This document shows, piece after piece, positions 1 through 7,956 of a stretch of 64,000 bases of DNA (position 1 is the first letter of the stretch; every line of letters begins with the position of its first letter). The stretch is from an uncultured Bacteroidia bacterium. Its GTDB lineage: Bacteria > Bacteroidota > Bacteroidia > Bacteroidales > F082. A program made the translations under genes and the position numbers. The stretch lies in assembly GCA_902774295.1 (NCBI GenBank), contig CACYHP010000001.1, positions 558,001 to 622,000 of the forward strand, written 5' to 3'. A model generated the notes under the pieces. That model worked only from the letters and a program-made list of their open reading frames with translations, had not been told where the DNA came from and searched no databases.

Positions 1-121
1 TATTGTCGGTTTTCTGTTCCATCACATCGTCAAGATGCTCTGCGGTCAATGCAACATCTTCAGCAGTCCAATCGCTTTTCGATGTGCCACGGTCAACAAT
101 ATTCAAATCAACTTTTGCCAT
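1..121 (-). CDS. Unknown protein, 5' end only (fourth gene of tubulin-like operon)
   Basis: Only the first 40 codons are inside the window; the gene runs off the left edge. The protein starts MAKVDLNIVDRGTSKSDW and is acidic after that (AEDVALTAEHLDDVMEQ). No signal peptide or membrane segment is visible, so it is probably cytoplasmic. Its ATG lies three bases after the stop of the tubulin-like gene, so the two are almost certainly co-transcribed and translationally coupled. In the multi-gene neighbourhood described for one FtsZ/tubulin-like family a distinct GTPase accompanies the tubulin-like protein; whether this is that partner cannot be judged from 40 residues. Confidence 0.6.
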   Translation of the reverse strand, partial: MAKVDLNIVDRGTSKSDWTAEDVALTAEHLDDVMEQKTDN

Positions 122-124
122 ATC

Positions 125-1522
125 TTATTTCATTATTTTCTTGGTGTAATTGTTAATTGCGTCATAGGCGAATTGCAGGAAGAACCTGAATTTGTTGCTA
201 TGATCTTTTGCCTTATAACCATTGCTGGCTTCAATCATGCGAAGCAGATAGTAGGAGTCGTCCTTTGCTTCAAGGTCGATGGATTTTACCCATCCATCCA
301 TCTGCTTGATGTTGTCGTAATGCAACGGAGCAAACGCACGTTTGTTTGTCGAAAGCTCCGAGTACCACTGATAGTATTTGTCCGTAAAGCGCACCAACGT
401 TTGGAACGCCGCATCTTTATAGAAGCTGCCATCCAATCCTCTGTTTTTCTTCAACGGGAAGAAATTCTCGTTGGGCAGATTTTGGATGAAGGTTCTCAAA
501 ATCATGTAATCAGCAACGCACTTGACAATTTCTTTATAGCCACTACCCATCGAAACAAGGTCTAACGACTCCACGTCATCATTGATGGCTCTGGTCAAGT
601 ATTGCCTTTTATCCGGCCTTTCTCTTCTTAGGAAATCAAACAAAGCGGAAGCGGCCACCAACTCAATGAAATTTGCTGTGTCCTCTTGCTTCTTTTCATC
701 ATTCTCATAAACCTGCCTCAAAGTCTTTTCTCCAGCATAGTAGAGATAATCAGACTGTACGGTGTTCTGATAATAAGCAAGAGCAGCTTTAGTCTTGGTA
801 TAGAAGTTGGCAGAGTCAATGTCGCTGCCAGTTGTGGTAGGATCCTTCAGGCCGTAATACGGCAAAACGGTCACAGCTCCCATAAGAGCATTTTTGACAG
901 TAGGATTATCTGTCGCACCTCTAATTTTCTTTTCCAGTAAAGGATAGCCAGAGGCTCCAGTGCCTCCAAAGATGGAGCTTATGATAAATACTCTGTCATC
1001 CTTTTCACATTGGGTCTTAAATGCCTTAAACCAATCCGCTCCTTCAATCATCTCACCAAGCACTACCGTGCCAACATTGGGATTGCCTTTGAAGCCAACA
1101 GACAGCGGGTTGTTAAGATTCTTGCTTGAAAACAATGATTGAACGAAATAGTTATTGATATCATTGGCACCCAAATTTGCCACATTTATATACGAACGGA
1201 ATTTCTCTTTGTTCCCAGCTGCTTGCTGTGTGTCATTGAGCTGTTCATTAAGCTCTCCAATGGTGAGCATTTGTGAGTTGAAAAAGCCGTCAAGGGCATT
1301 CAACGTAGATGTCCCATTGTTGACCGAATGTCTATAGATTTCCTCGTATGATTCAATCAACGAATGAAGATTCTTCTTTTCCTCTAAATCCAGGTGTGGG
1401 TCAAGGATAACAGGAACAACTGTGTATCCATTGGTGCTCAAACCACTTGCCATCAGCATGGTGACGCTTTTCATCACACGAATGCCCGTGCCTCCAATGC
1501 AAAAAACAAATACTTTTTTCAT
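125..1522 (-). CDS. Tubulin/FtsZ-superfamily-like protein
   Basis: 465 residues. Two glycine motifs stand out: IGGTGIRVM at residues 9-17, directly after a first beta strand (KKVFVFC), and FGGTGASGYPLL at 185-196 after a second hydrophobic strand (RVFIISSI). The second resembles the tubulin signature GGGTG(S/T)G that binds the nucleotide phosphates. The layout fits the tubulin-like families found outside cell division in bacteria, which are predicted GTP-binding and filament-forming. No signal peptide or membrane segment is seen, so it should be cytoplasmic. It follows a three-helix membrane protein by 13 bases and precedes the next gene by three bases. Function in this organism is unknown; membrane remodelling has been proposed for similar loci. 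Assignment to the superfamily is by motif only. Confidence 0.7.
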   Translation of the reverse strand: MKKVFVFCIGGTGIRVMKSVTMLMASGLSTNGYTVVPVILDPHLDLEEKKNLHSLIESYEEIYRHSVNNGTSTLNALDGFFNSQMLTIGELNEQLNDTQQAAGNKEKFRSYINVANLGANDINNYFVQSLFSSKNLNNPLSVGFKGNPNVGTVVLGEMIEGADWFKAFKTQCEKDDRVFIISSIFGGTGASGYPLLEKKIRGATDNPTVKNALMGAVTVLPYYGLKDPTTTGSDIDSANFYTKTKAALAYYQNTVQSDYLYYAGEKTLRQVYENDEKKQEDTANFIELVAASALFDFLRRERPDKRQYLTRAINDDVESLDLVSMGSGYKEIVKCVADYMILRTFIQNLPNENFFPLKKNRGLDGSFYKDAAFQTLVRFTDKYYQWYSELSTNKRAFAPLHYDNIKQMDGWVKSIDLEAKDDSYYLLRMIEASNGYKAKDHSNKFRFFLQFAYDAINNYTKKIMK

Positions 1523-1535
1523 ATCGCGTCAGAAT

Positions 1536-1979
1536 TTAGAATTTAAACAATCTGTATGCGTTTGTTGGTAGGAAATTACACCACAATACGGAAACAATGA
1601 AATACACCGCCGAAGCATAAATGGCATTTCCTAAAGCAATCATAAACTCCAGTTTCCATGCTCCATTAAGGCGTGGTGGAACCATCAAATACTCTACGCC
1701 GTATGTCACCGCAAACCCAGCAATAAATGTGACCAGCAAGAAGAATAGCCAATGTGCAGGAGTATAGTGCCTTCCTGGTCTGTTGTTGTAGGGCTTGTAA
1801 TAGAAGAAGGCAAGCAAAATTCCTAACACCAAGAAGATGATAAGAAGTATCGTGGAGATACCTTCGAGTTTGTTCCAGAATACTCTGGCTTGTTGATAAA
1901 GGCTGTCATTGTTCTGGAATTGACTTAAAAAGTCGGTCATCTTTCCAGCAATCCATTCATATAACTTCAGTAACTTCAT
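1536..1979 (-). CDS. Small three-helix inner-membrane protein of tubulin-like operon
   Basis: 147 residues with an amphipathic N-terminal stretch and three hydrophobic segments at about 40-61, 76-98 and 112-137. The first is very strongly hydrophobic (STILLIIFLVLGILLAFF). No enzyme motif is recognised. It starts four bases after the stop of the vWA-like lipoprotein gene and ends 13 bases before the tubulin-like gene, so it is the likely membrane link between an outer, lipid-anchored component and the cytoplasmic tubulin-like component. That role is inference from gene order and topology. The family was not recognised. Confidence 0.7.
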   Translation of the reverse strand: MKLLKLYEWIAGKMTDFLSQFQNNDSLYQQARVFWNKLEGISTILLIIFLVLGILLAFFYYKPYNNRPGRHYTPAHWLFFLLVTFIAGFAVTYGVEYLMVPPRLNGAWKLEFMIALGNAIYASAVYFIVSVLWCNFLPTNAYRLFKF

Positions 1980-1983
1980 ACAA

Positions 1984-3261
1984 TTAACTGTTTTTAGAGA
2001 CTAAGATATAATTAGGTTCAAGCGTTTTGTTAACCACACCTCCATAGAACATTCCAATTAAAAAACCCTCTAAGGAATATGTTCTTGTAAAATCCGTTTC
2101 AGTTTGTGCTCCACAAAATTGAGCAAATTTGGTATAATCTGTATCTAATAATTCCATTGTCCATTCAATAACATCAGAGTCTGTCGGCATATTAAACAAT
2201 TTCAATCTAACTGTTGCGACAGCAGTGCGTTTTAGTTCTCTATTCGTGATGTTTTGCACATCTATGTTGACATTATCAATAATGATGTTCGATCCATAAA
2301 GAGTTTTAGCTTTAAACGCATTATAAAAACAAGAATTATCAGTTAAATTCCATCTATAGGGTGTTAGATCAATTTTAAGATTGATAATGCAAGTATCATA
2401 TGAATCGGCCTCTTCGTACGCAACAAAAGTAGGCTCATTTAAATCCATTTGGAAGCATTTATTTGGAATACCGAAACTATGTTTGATTTTGCCATAATCA
2501 AACCCAGTTTCAATATTGTCAACGAATCTATGTTGATTGTCCAATAATGTAGATATCCCGTCTCTTAATTTGGCAACTCCATCCTCTTTCCCTATTATCA
2601 GATAATAATAAGGAGAAGCGTCACAAATGGATTGTCCTTGTCTATTAACATAATTGGAAGTTGCACAAACTAAACTAATCGCTTTGCCATAATCACCTAA
2701 TATTTTACTGATATCTGTGCTATACTGTGTAAGTAAAACTTGAGGTGCGGCCTGACCAACTGGACTGTATTTCATATCAGAGATTAAAACTGCAACCTCT
2801 CCATTATCTGCATCCAAATTTGATATTATAGATTGAAGCATAACTGGCACTCTTGTGGATGCTGTCGAAAGAACAGCACCAGTGTTCATCTGGGTCTGGA
2901 ACTCATTCATATTATACGTTTCCCCAGATACTCCGTCATTTGTCAATACTGTTACACCATGTGCATAATTTGAATAATAACTTAATATTCTCCAAACATC
3001 TTCTTTGAAAAATGTTGTCTGTCCCGGTCTGAAGAAGCCATTCATGCTTCCGGAAACTTCCACATAAAACTTAACCTGTTTCAATGGAACTGAAGTTTTT
3101 ACTGTATCAGTGTAAATTCTATATCCATCTTCGGTAAAACGAGGATCAAAATTTGTATTAATCTCGTTAACGCATGATGAGAGAATAAAAACCAACGTGA
3201 TTGTTATGACCAATCCGAAAATATGCCTTGTAGTTAAGTGTAGTAAAGATTTTCTGTTCAT
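1984..3261 (-). CDS. Lipoprotein with vWA-like domain
   Basis: 425 residues from the ATG at 3261; a longer reading frame exists, but this start places a classic lipoprotein signal at the N-terminus (hydrophobic helix then LSSC, lipid Cys at residue 30). After a short linker comes KFYVEVSGSMNGF (64-76), the first strand and MIDAS loop of a von Willebrand A domain, with Glu-68 where Asp is usual (ExSGS instead of DxSxS). A later strand VAVLISDMKYSP fits the second MIDAS region. The C-terminal half is beta-rich and unrecognised. First gene of the operon with the membrane and tubulin-like proteins. A 166-base fold-back element lies just upstream, in the likely 5' leader. vWA assignment is by motif; adhesion or scaffold function is inferred. 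Confidence 0.65.
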   Translation of the reverse strand: MNRKSLLHLTTRHIFGLVITITLVFILSSCVNEINTNFDPRFTEDGYRIYTDTVKTSVPLKQVKFYVEVSGSMNGFFRPGQTTFFKEDVWRILSYYSNYAHGVTVLTNDGVSGETYNMNEFQTQMNTGAVLSTASTRVPVMLQSIISNLDADNGEVAVLISDMKYSPVGQAAPQVLLTQYSTDISKILGDYGKAISLVCATSNYVNRQGQSICDASPYYYLIIGKEDGVAKLRDGISTLLDNQHRFVDNIETGFDYGKIKHSFGIPNKCFQMDLNEPTFVAYEEADSYDTCIINLKIDLTPYRWNLTDNSCFYNAFKAKTLYGSNIIIDNVNIDVQNITNRELKRTAVATVRLKLFNMPTDSDVIEWTMELLDTDYTKFAQFCGAQTETDFTRTYSLEGFLIGMFYGGVVNKTLEPNYILVSKNS

Positions 3262-3284
3262 ATAAATGTTATTAAAAATAAAAA

Positions 3285-3450
3285 GCGTGGAACCTATTCC
3301 TTGCTTGAATCTCAGGGTTTCCACGCCCACACGTCTAACAAGTCATTCCACGCCGTTACGAACGGCATTTCGCAACTTATCCTTGACGTGTTTCGTCCTC
3401 CTGACGAGGACTATGTGGAAAATTTGAGATTCAAGGATAGCCACAAACGC
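3285..3450. repeat. 166-base fold-back element with about 38-base imperfect terminal inverted repeats
   Basis: The left end (3285-3326) and the reverse complement of the right end (3411-3450) share GCGT, CTAT, CCTTG, AATCTCA and TTTCCAC in order. Nested inside are ACACGTC at 3329-3335 paired with GACGTGT at 3385-3391, and a central perfect hairpin GCCGTT-ACG-AACGGC at 3352-3366. A side hairpin GTCCTC-CTGAC-GAGGAC lies at 3395-3411. The left arm can also close on itself (3285-3292 with 3319-3326). The whole unit can therefore fold into one long stem. It may be a MITE-like element or a structured leader for the minus-strand operon that starts 24 bases away. No target-site duplication was seen. 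Confidence 0.6.
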
Positions 3451-3650
3451 TATCAATTATGTCAGTTTATAATTATTTTTCTGTTTTTATTTTTGAAGTT
3501 TAGTTAAACAACATTTTATCGCTGCAAAGTTAAACAAAGGAAAATAAAAATACAAATTAATTGTTGCAAAAGTTATCAACAGGGTTAAAATATGGGGTTT
3601 GTGTAAAAATGAAACGCTGATACTCCAATATGTAATAGGTGTGTTATGGA

Positions 3651-3683
3651 TTGATTCTGGATAAGAAAAATATCGTATCTTTG
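3651..3683 (+). promoter_or_regulatory. Bacteroidetes-type promoter of NUC1 nuclease gene
   Basis: TATCTTTG at 3676-3683 matches TAnnTTTG; a TTG at 3651-3653 lies 22 bases upstream. The ATG follows 13 bases later, giving a very short leader. The 190 bases between the fold-back element and this promoter are AT-rich and show nothing else. Confidence 0.5.
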
Positions 3684-3696
3684 CTGACGAAATTAT

Positions 3697-4479
3697 ATGT
3701 TTATGAGAAAGTCGTTTTTGTTTTTCCTAATGATAATTGCGAGTATATCAGTGTACTCGCAGAAACATGTAAACCTTGATAATGTTGAGATTCCGGCAAA
3801 AATAAAAGGTCGCACTGAACGTGTTATCGTTCATAAGGGATATACCGTATCGTATAATGCTGACTGGAAAATTCCAAACTGGGTGGCTTATGAATTAACC
3901 GATGAGGAAGTGGCTGGCGAGGAGCCGCGAGGCAAAAAATTTATACCCGACCCGATGGTACCAAAATACGAGTCGGCTACAACTGAAGACTACAAGAACT
4001 CAGGCTGGGATCGTGGTCATATGGCACCTGCAGCTGACATGAAATGGCATCCGCAAGCCATGAAAGAATCGTTTTATCTGTCAAACATATGTCCGCAAAA
4101 CCGCAATCTCAATGCAGGCGCATGGAAAGAACTTGAAGAGCAGGTGCGAGATCTCGCAGCACAAAAAGGATATATCTATGTGGTGTGCGGACCGATAGTT
4201 TCTGCTGATTATCAGACAATCGGAGAAAACCAAGTGGTTATTCCTCAAGCATTTTTCAAAGTGCTCTTACAAGAAGAAAATGGCGAAATCTACACGATAG
4301 GCTTTGTTTATGAAAACGTTGCAGGTCGCCGTCCGATGTCGACTTATGCGATGAGTGTTGACGAGGTTGAAGAGTTGACAGGTATTGATTTCTTCCCGTC
4401 ACTGCCCGACAAAATCGAGAAAAGAGCAGAAGCTGAAGTTGATTTCACAAAATGGACAGTGAAATTAAGAGAGAAATAA
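3697..4479 (+). CDS. Secreted DNA/RNA non-specific endonuclease (NUC1 family)
   Basis: 260 residues. A hydrophobic N-terminal segment (residues 5-20) ending near VYS acts as signal peptide, so the enzyme is exported. The NUC1 active site is intact: DRGHMAPAAD with general-base His-108, followed by YLSNICPQNRNLNAGAW, where Asn-139 matches the metal-binding Asn of the family, and WKELE. Family members cleave DNA and RNA using one Mg ion. Two in-frame ATGs (3697 and 3703) are possible starts. The gene points away from the tubulin-like operon and sits alone, with its own promoter. It could serve nutrient scavenging or competition; nothing here decides between them. No immunity partner is visible beside it. 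Confidence 0.9.
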   Translation: MFMRKSFLFFLMIIASISVYSQKHVNLDNVEIPAKIKGRTERVIVHKGYTVSYNADWKIPNWVAYELTDEEVAGEEPRGKKFIPDPMVPKYESATTEDYKNSGWDRGHMAPAADMKWHPQAMKESFYLSNICPQNRNLNAGAWKELEEQVRDLAAQKGYIYVVCGPIVSADYQTIGENQVVIPQAFFKVLLQEENGEIYTIGFVYENVAGRRPMSTYAMSVDEVEELTGIDFFPSLPDKIEKRAEAEVDFTKWTVKLREK

Positions 4480-4591
4480 GTCCGATAGGACAGATATGAC
4501 GAATAGTAATTGTAGGATTTGGTGGGATAAAAATGCAAACTTTTGGGCTATAAGTCGATTTTTTTTGAGTTATAGCCCGAAAGTGAGACGG

Positions 4592-4846
4592 TTTTTGACT
4601 ATCACTTTGACTATCATAATTGACTGTCAAAAACAGCTCCTGCCCAGTGACCGGTTTTAGCCGAACCGTCCCAATAAAGCTCGCTAACGGTGTTGATTTT
4701 TTTAATCTCGCGATATACGGTAGGTGCTGATAATGAAAGCTTTACGGCTATTGAACCAACAGAAATATGCTGGTCGTTGCGCATAAGCATCACTATCTTC
4801 TTTTGCCTCTCATTGAGCGATTTTTGACTATCACTTTGACTATCAT
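4592..4846. repeat. Pair of identical 26-base direct repeats (4592-4617 and 4821-4846)
   Basis: The same 26 bases, each containing two TTTGACTATCA units (units 12-13 bases apart), occur at 4592-4617 and 4821-4846. The right copy lies inside the AlbA-type regulator gene, where it encodes NDSQSDSQK. The left copy begins at the stop codon of that gene. The 203 bases between them encode the C-terminal winged-helix part. Confidence 0.85.
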
Positions 4847-6017
4847 TGCGCCTGTGGAAAATGATAGTGACCGTGTTTTCGCCAAGCTGGTAATCTGGGT
4901 TGGCCATGTGCTGGGCTTTGCAAAGATCCATCATGCGCATGACACCAGAACCCCAATTTTCCAAATAGGTGGTCTGATAGAGGACTTGGGCGATTTTTAT
5001 GTTGTAAGGATATGAGTCGTGCTGCCGCTTGATGTTTTCGGGGGTTAGCTGCGTGGGGAAACGACCCGGATTGACAATCTCGACCCTGTCGGAATAGATT
5101 GCCAAGCTGACTGATGCTCTCGGATTGCTATAATCGCGGTGACACAATGCGTTGATTAAAGCTTCGCGCAAAGCCTCCGCAGGAATTTCGAGCTGTTCCT
5201 CACGTCGCATGCCTAATATCTTTCCTGAAAGGCGAAGGTTGCGAAAACAAAATGCGGTGCCGGCATCGAGCAGGTCGAAGAAATTGCCATACTGACGCTT
5301 GTTGTCCAAGAACTCATTTTTGTCGTTACCCTTGAAACACGCCATGCGCATAAGCAGCTGAGGATAATCATCGGTGTTTTTGCCAAACAGCATTACAGCG
5401 GCGTTGGTTGGTTTGCCATCGTTGAGCAGCTTCAGTTTGCCTAACAGAGTTTCGACAGTGGCACCTTCAGCTGAAGCATTGATGCGACCTCCAGCGATAC
5501 CCAAGCGCACTGCATTGCGGATGCGCTCCTCATCCAAATCATTGATGGTGATGCCTTGTGCGATTTGTTCGTCCCAAGCAAAATCGAGAGGTCGAGCCGC
5601 TTTAAGTCGCTCAACAAACATATCTCTCGGCATTTCTTTGGTGACGCTTTCGACTCGATAGTATGGACACTTGTGATAGGTGTATGGTTCCATGCCCCAG
5701 ACCCATTTATCAAAACGCATGACAATCAGTTGTTTGCCGTCGCTGTCGGGCACATCTATATACTCCACTTCGATATCCAAGGCTGGCTCAAGATGAGTCA
5801 ACGCTAGTGCTATTTCTCTTCTTGTGCTCTCGGTGACATCTTGGCCAACAATTCTTAACGTTGTTGGGGTGACACCAAATATCAGCCAACCGCCATCGGT
5901 GTTGAGGAAAGCGCAGGCAGATTTTATGCCATCCTTAAGCTCGCCAGTGGTTTTCTTCAATTCAATTTCGCGCGTCTCGTCGTTGTGTATCAGTGTCTCA
6001 ATGTCTTTGATTGTCAT
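4614..6017 (-). CDS. AlbA_2-type DNA-binding regulator with RecG-like ATPase domain
   Basis: 467 residues from the ATG at 6017 (a TTG nine bases upstream is less likely). Domain order: AlbA_2/Schlafen-like domain at about 8-125, with the hallmark CAFLNTDGGWLIFGV; a middle region; a HATPase_c_4 domain of the RecG-like C-terminal type at about 265-370 (EALREALINALCHRDY, then ENWGSGVMRMMDLC); and a C-terminal winged helix (RQKKIVMLMRNDQHISVGSIA). Such proteins are widespread as putative transcriptional regulators, often on mobile elements. The linker before the last domain is encoded by one copy of a 26-base repeat whose second copy starts at the stop codon, hinting that the C-terminus has been reshaped by recombination. 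Probably cargo or regulator of the neighbouring integrative element. Confidence 0.85.
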   Translation of the reverse strand: MTIKDIETLIHNDETREIELKKTTGELKDGIKSACAFLNTDGGWLIFGVTPTTLRIVGQDVTESTRREIALALTHLEPALDIEVEYIDVPDSDGKQLIVMRFDKWVWGMEPYTYHKCPYYRVESVTKEMPRDMFVERLKAARPLDFAWDEQIAQGITINDLDEERIRNAVRLGIAGGRINASAEGATVETLLGKLKLLNDGKPTNAAVMLFGKNTDDYPQLLMRMACFKGNDKNEFLDNKRQYGNFFDLLDAGTAFCFRNLRLSGKILGMRREEQLEIPAEALREALINALCHRDYSNPRASVSLAIYSDRVEIVNPGRFPTQLTPENIKRQHDSYPYNIKIAQVLYQTTYLENWGSGVMRMMDLCKAQHMANPDYQLGENTVTIIFHRRNDSQSDSQKSLNERQKKIVMLMRNDQHISVGSIAVKLSLSAPTVYREIKKINTVSELYWDGSAKTGHWAGAVFDSQL

Positions 6018-6108
6018 AGCAGTCAATTTTTTTTACGTGGCAAAGTTACAAATTATTTTTGTTGTAGGATAGGGATTTTTTAGGATTTGTAGGAAACCGT
6101 AGGAGTTT

Positions 6109-7953
6109 TTAGGACTTCTTATATATGCCGTAGGCTGGGTGCTGAAGTTGGCCGGAGGCGCATAGACGGTGGATGTAGGACTCGGCGGTGCGAGGCTGGA
6201 TATTGAGACGCTCGGCGACTGAAATGTAGTCGTGGCGGTCGAATTCGTGTGGAAGACTGTTGAAGTATGTTTGCATGATGGCGTTGGGACGTTTGGTGGA
6301 TTGGTCAGACTGGACGGCTGGAAGGGTGCCGAAGACATGGGCGGTGTGCTGAAGGAGGACACGAGCCATGATGAGGACTGTGCGGAAGTCGGTGTCATCG
6401 CAGACGATGATGTCCGATTTCTCTTTGCCGTCCATGAGGCGGAGCGTGGTGAGGATCATGGCGAGGCGGAAGGTGATGAGACCGAGGCGACGGACGGAGG
6501 CAACAATATCGAGACCGAAAAGATTGGCATATTGCTCCTGGATTTCAGCAAAGAATACGTTGAACTGCTGCTGTTGACTTGTGGAGAGCGAAAAGCGAAT
6601 TGGCTGGAATTGCTGAAGAGTTTGGTAGAACTGAAAAAATTGTTGGCCAAGGTTTATGAAATAATCGTCGAGGCAGTCGGTTGATTCGGAGAAGACATCA
6701 CGCCACTCGAGCTTGAGATTCATGTTGTAGAAGATGAAACGGCTGAAGAGACCGTTTTCGGCATCAGGGATGAGCGCAAGGATTTGGTGCGGAGTGCCGG
6801 ATAGCAGAGCCGACAAACGTGGTTTAGTAAGCTCTACAAACTCACGGTCTTTACGACGGGTGTAGGAAATCATTTCGTGGTGGAAAGCTTTGCGGAAGCC
6901 GTCGGAAAAGTTGCCATAGTCGGATTTGAAGGAGTTGGCAAGGGTGTCACCCTCAGTTTCGAAGATGAGGCCTACTCCACCGTTGTCGTTGAGAACCTGG
7001 TACACTGAAGTGGCACTGCTGTTGGCTGGGATTAATAGGGTTTTGATAGGAGGCTCGATGGGAGGCTCACGATTCTTTTTATCCTGAGAGTACTCGTTTT
7101 GGAGGGTTTTGTATTCGTCCATTTCGATGGAATAGAGACGCTTCAAATTATCGTGAATGGGCTTAATGAGATGGCGACACAACGTGAGACGGCCTTTGCC
7201 TGCTGAAGCTTGGGCTGAAACAAAAAGAAATAGATTTGGAAAAACTTCACGCTCAGCGTAGATGCCGGAGATGTTGGGGAGACAGGCTGAAATGGCGGTG
7301 AGGGTGCCGAGGATGAGGAGGTCGGCGTCTTCGTAGTTTTTGGCTTTGTTGATGATTTGGGTGAGGAAATCGGGCAAGAGGCCATAGATGTCTTGAGAGA
7401 AAGTTGGCATGGCTTCGGAATCGTGGGAATCGTAGGAATTGGGGAATTCCGAAGAATACGATGATTCCGAAGATTCCGAAGGAGCGGAATTTTTCGATTT
7501 TTCACGAGACGTGATTTCGGGATAAGCGATATAACGACCGCTGGAGCTATTACGAAGGGTAATTCCACTTTGCTTTGCCAAGTGGAAGAGGGTGTTTATT
7601 GTTATACCGCTGCCGTGGGAGTGCAAACAAGCAGTGAACTGCTTATCTGCTTCACGCTCATCGTAGGAGGGATAGAAACGAGAGAGGCGGTGAAAGTAGC
7701 TTCTGCCGCCCTCTCCGAGAGCGTCGGAGAGGGCGAAAGCCATATCAAGCCAATCGCTGTAAGTGGGAGCAATATCAACAGAAGCTGACTCTACGGCGCT
7801 GGTCAGCGCCTCGATTTCATCTTCCACGGAATAGGTCTTATGGGTCAAATGGGGCGAATGGGCAGGGATAGGAGACGAGATATCGGGATTAGGATTTAAC
7901 GATATTTCTTTCTTATCTTTCCATTCGAGGGGATTGAAATCTTTTTTGCTCAT
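6109..7953 (-). CDS. DUF3987 / PriCT-2 domain protein of integrative element
   Basis: 614 residues. The N-terminal part holds a PriCT-2-like primase C-terminal domain at about 40-120 (YSDWLDMAFALSDALGEGG). From about 190 to 560 follows the DUF3987 ATPase-like region: FPNLFLFVSAQASAGKGRL carries a P-loop-like ASAGKGR, and an acidic strand IFETEGDTL plausibly forms Walker B. The C-terminus has a small helical DNA-binding-like segment (RHDYISVAERLNIQPRTAESYIH). It is usually found beside VirE-N/BT4734 proteins on Bacteroidales mobile elements and is thought to act in element replication as a helicase-primase pair. It starts four bases after the VirE-N gene. Confidence 0.85.
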   Translation of the reverse strand: MSKKDFNPLEWKDKKEISLNPNPDISSPIPAHSPHLTHKTYSVEDEIEALTSAVESASVDIAPTYSDWLDMAFALSDALGEGGRSYFHRLSRFYPSYDEREADKQFTACLHSHGSGITINTLFHLAKQSGITLRNSSSGRYIAYPEITSREKSKNSAPSESSESSYSSEFPNSYDSHDSEAMPTFSQDIYGLLPDFLTQIINKAKNYEDADLLILGTLTAISACLPNISGIYAEREVFPNLFLFVSAQASAGKGRLTLCRHLIKPIHDNLKRLYSIEMDEYKTLQNEYSQDKKNREPPIEPPIKTLLIPANSSATSVYQVLNDNGGVGLIFETEGDTLANSFKSDYGNFSDGFRKAFHHEMISYTRRKDREFVELTKPRLSALLSGTPHQILALIPDAENGLFSRFIFYNMNLKLEWRDVFSESTDCLDDYFINLGQQFFQFYQTLQQFQPIRFSLSTSQQQQFNVFFAEIQEQYANLFGLDIVASVRRLGLITFRLAMILTTLRLMDGKEKSDIIVCDDTDFRTVLIMARVLLQHTAHVFGTLPAVQSDQSTKRPNAIMQTYFNSLPHEFDRHDYISVAERLNIQPRTAESYIHRLCASGQLQHPAYGIYKKS

Positions 7954-7956
7954 GGC

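Noticed and set aside
3391..3430. Hammerhead-ribozyme-like words CTGACGAG and GAAA
   Set aside because: On neither strand do CUGANGA, a closed stem II, GAAA and the cleavage site occur in the required order; the words arise from a simple hairpin.
3301..3507. 68-residue plus-strand frame through the fold-back element
   Set aside because: It runs across the palindromic element, has no promoter or recognised domain, and its codons are explained by the inverted repeats.
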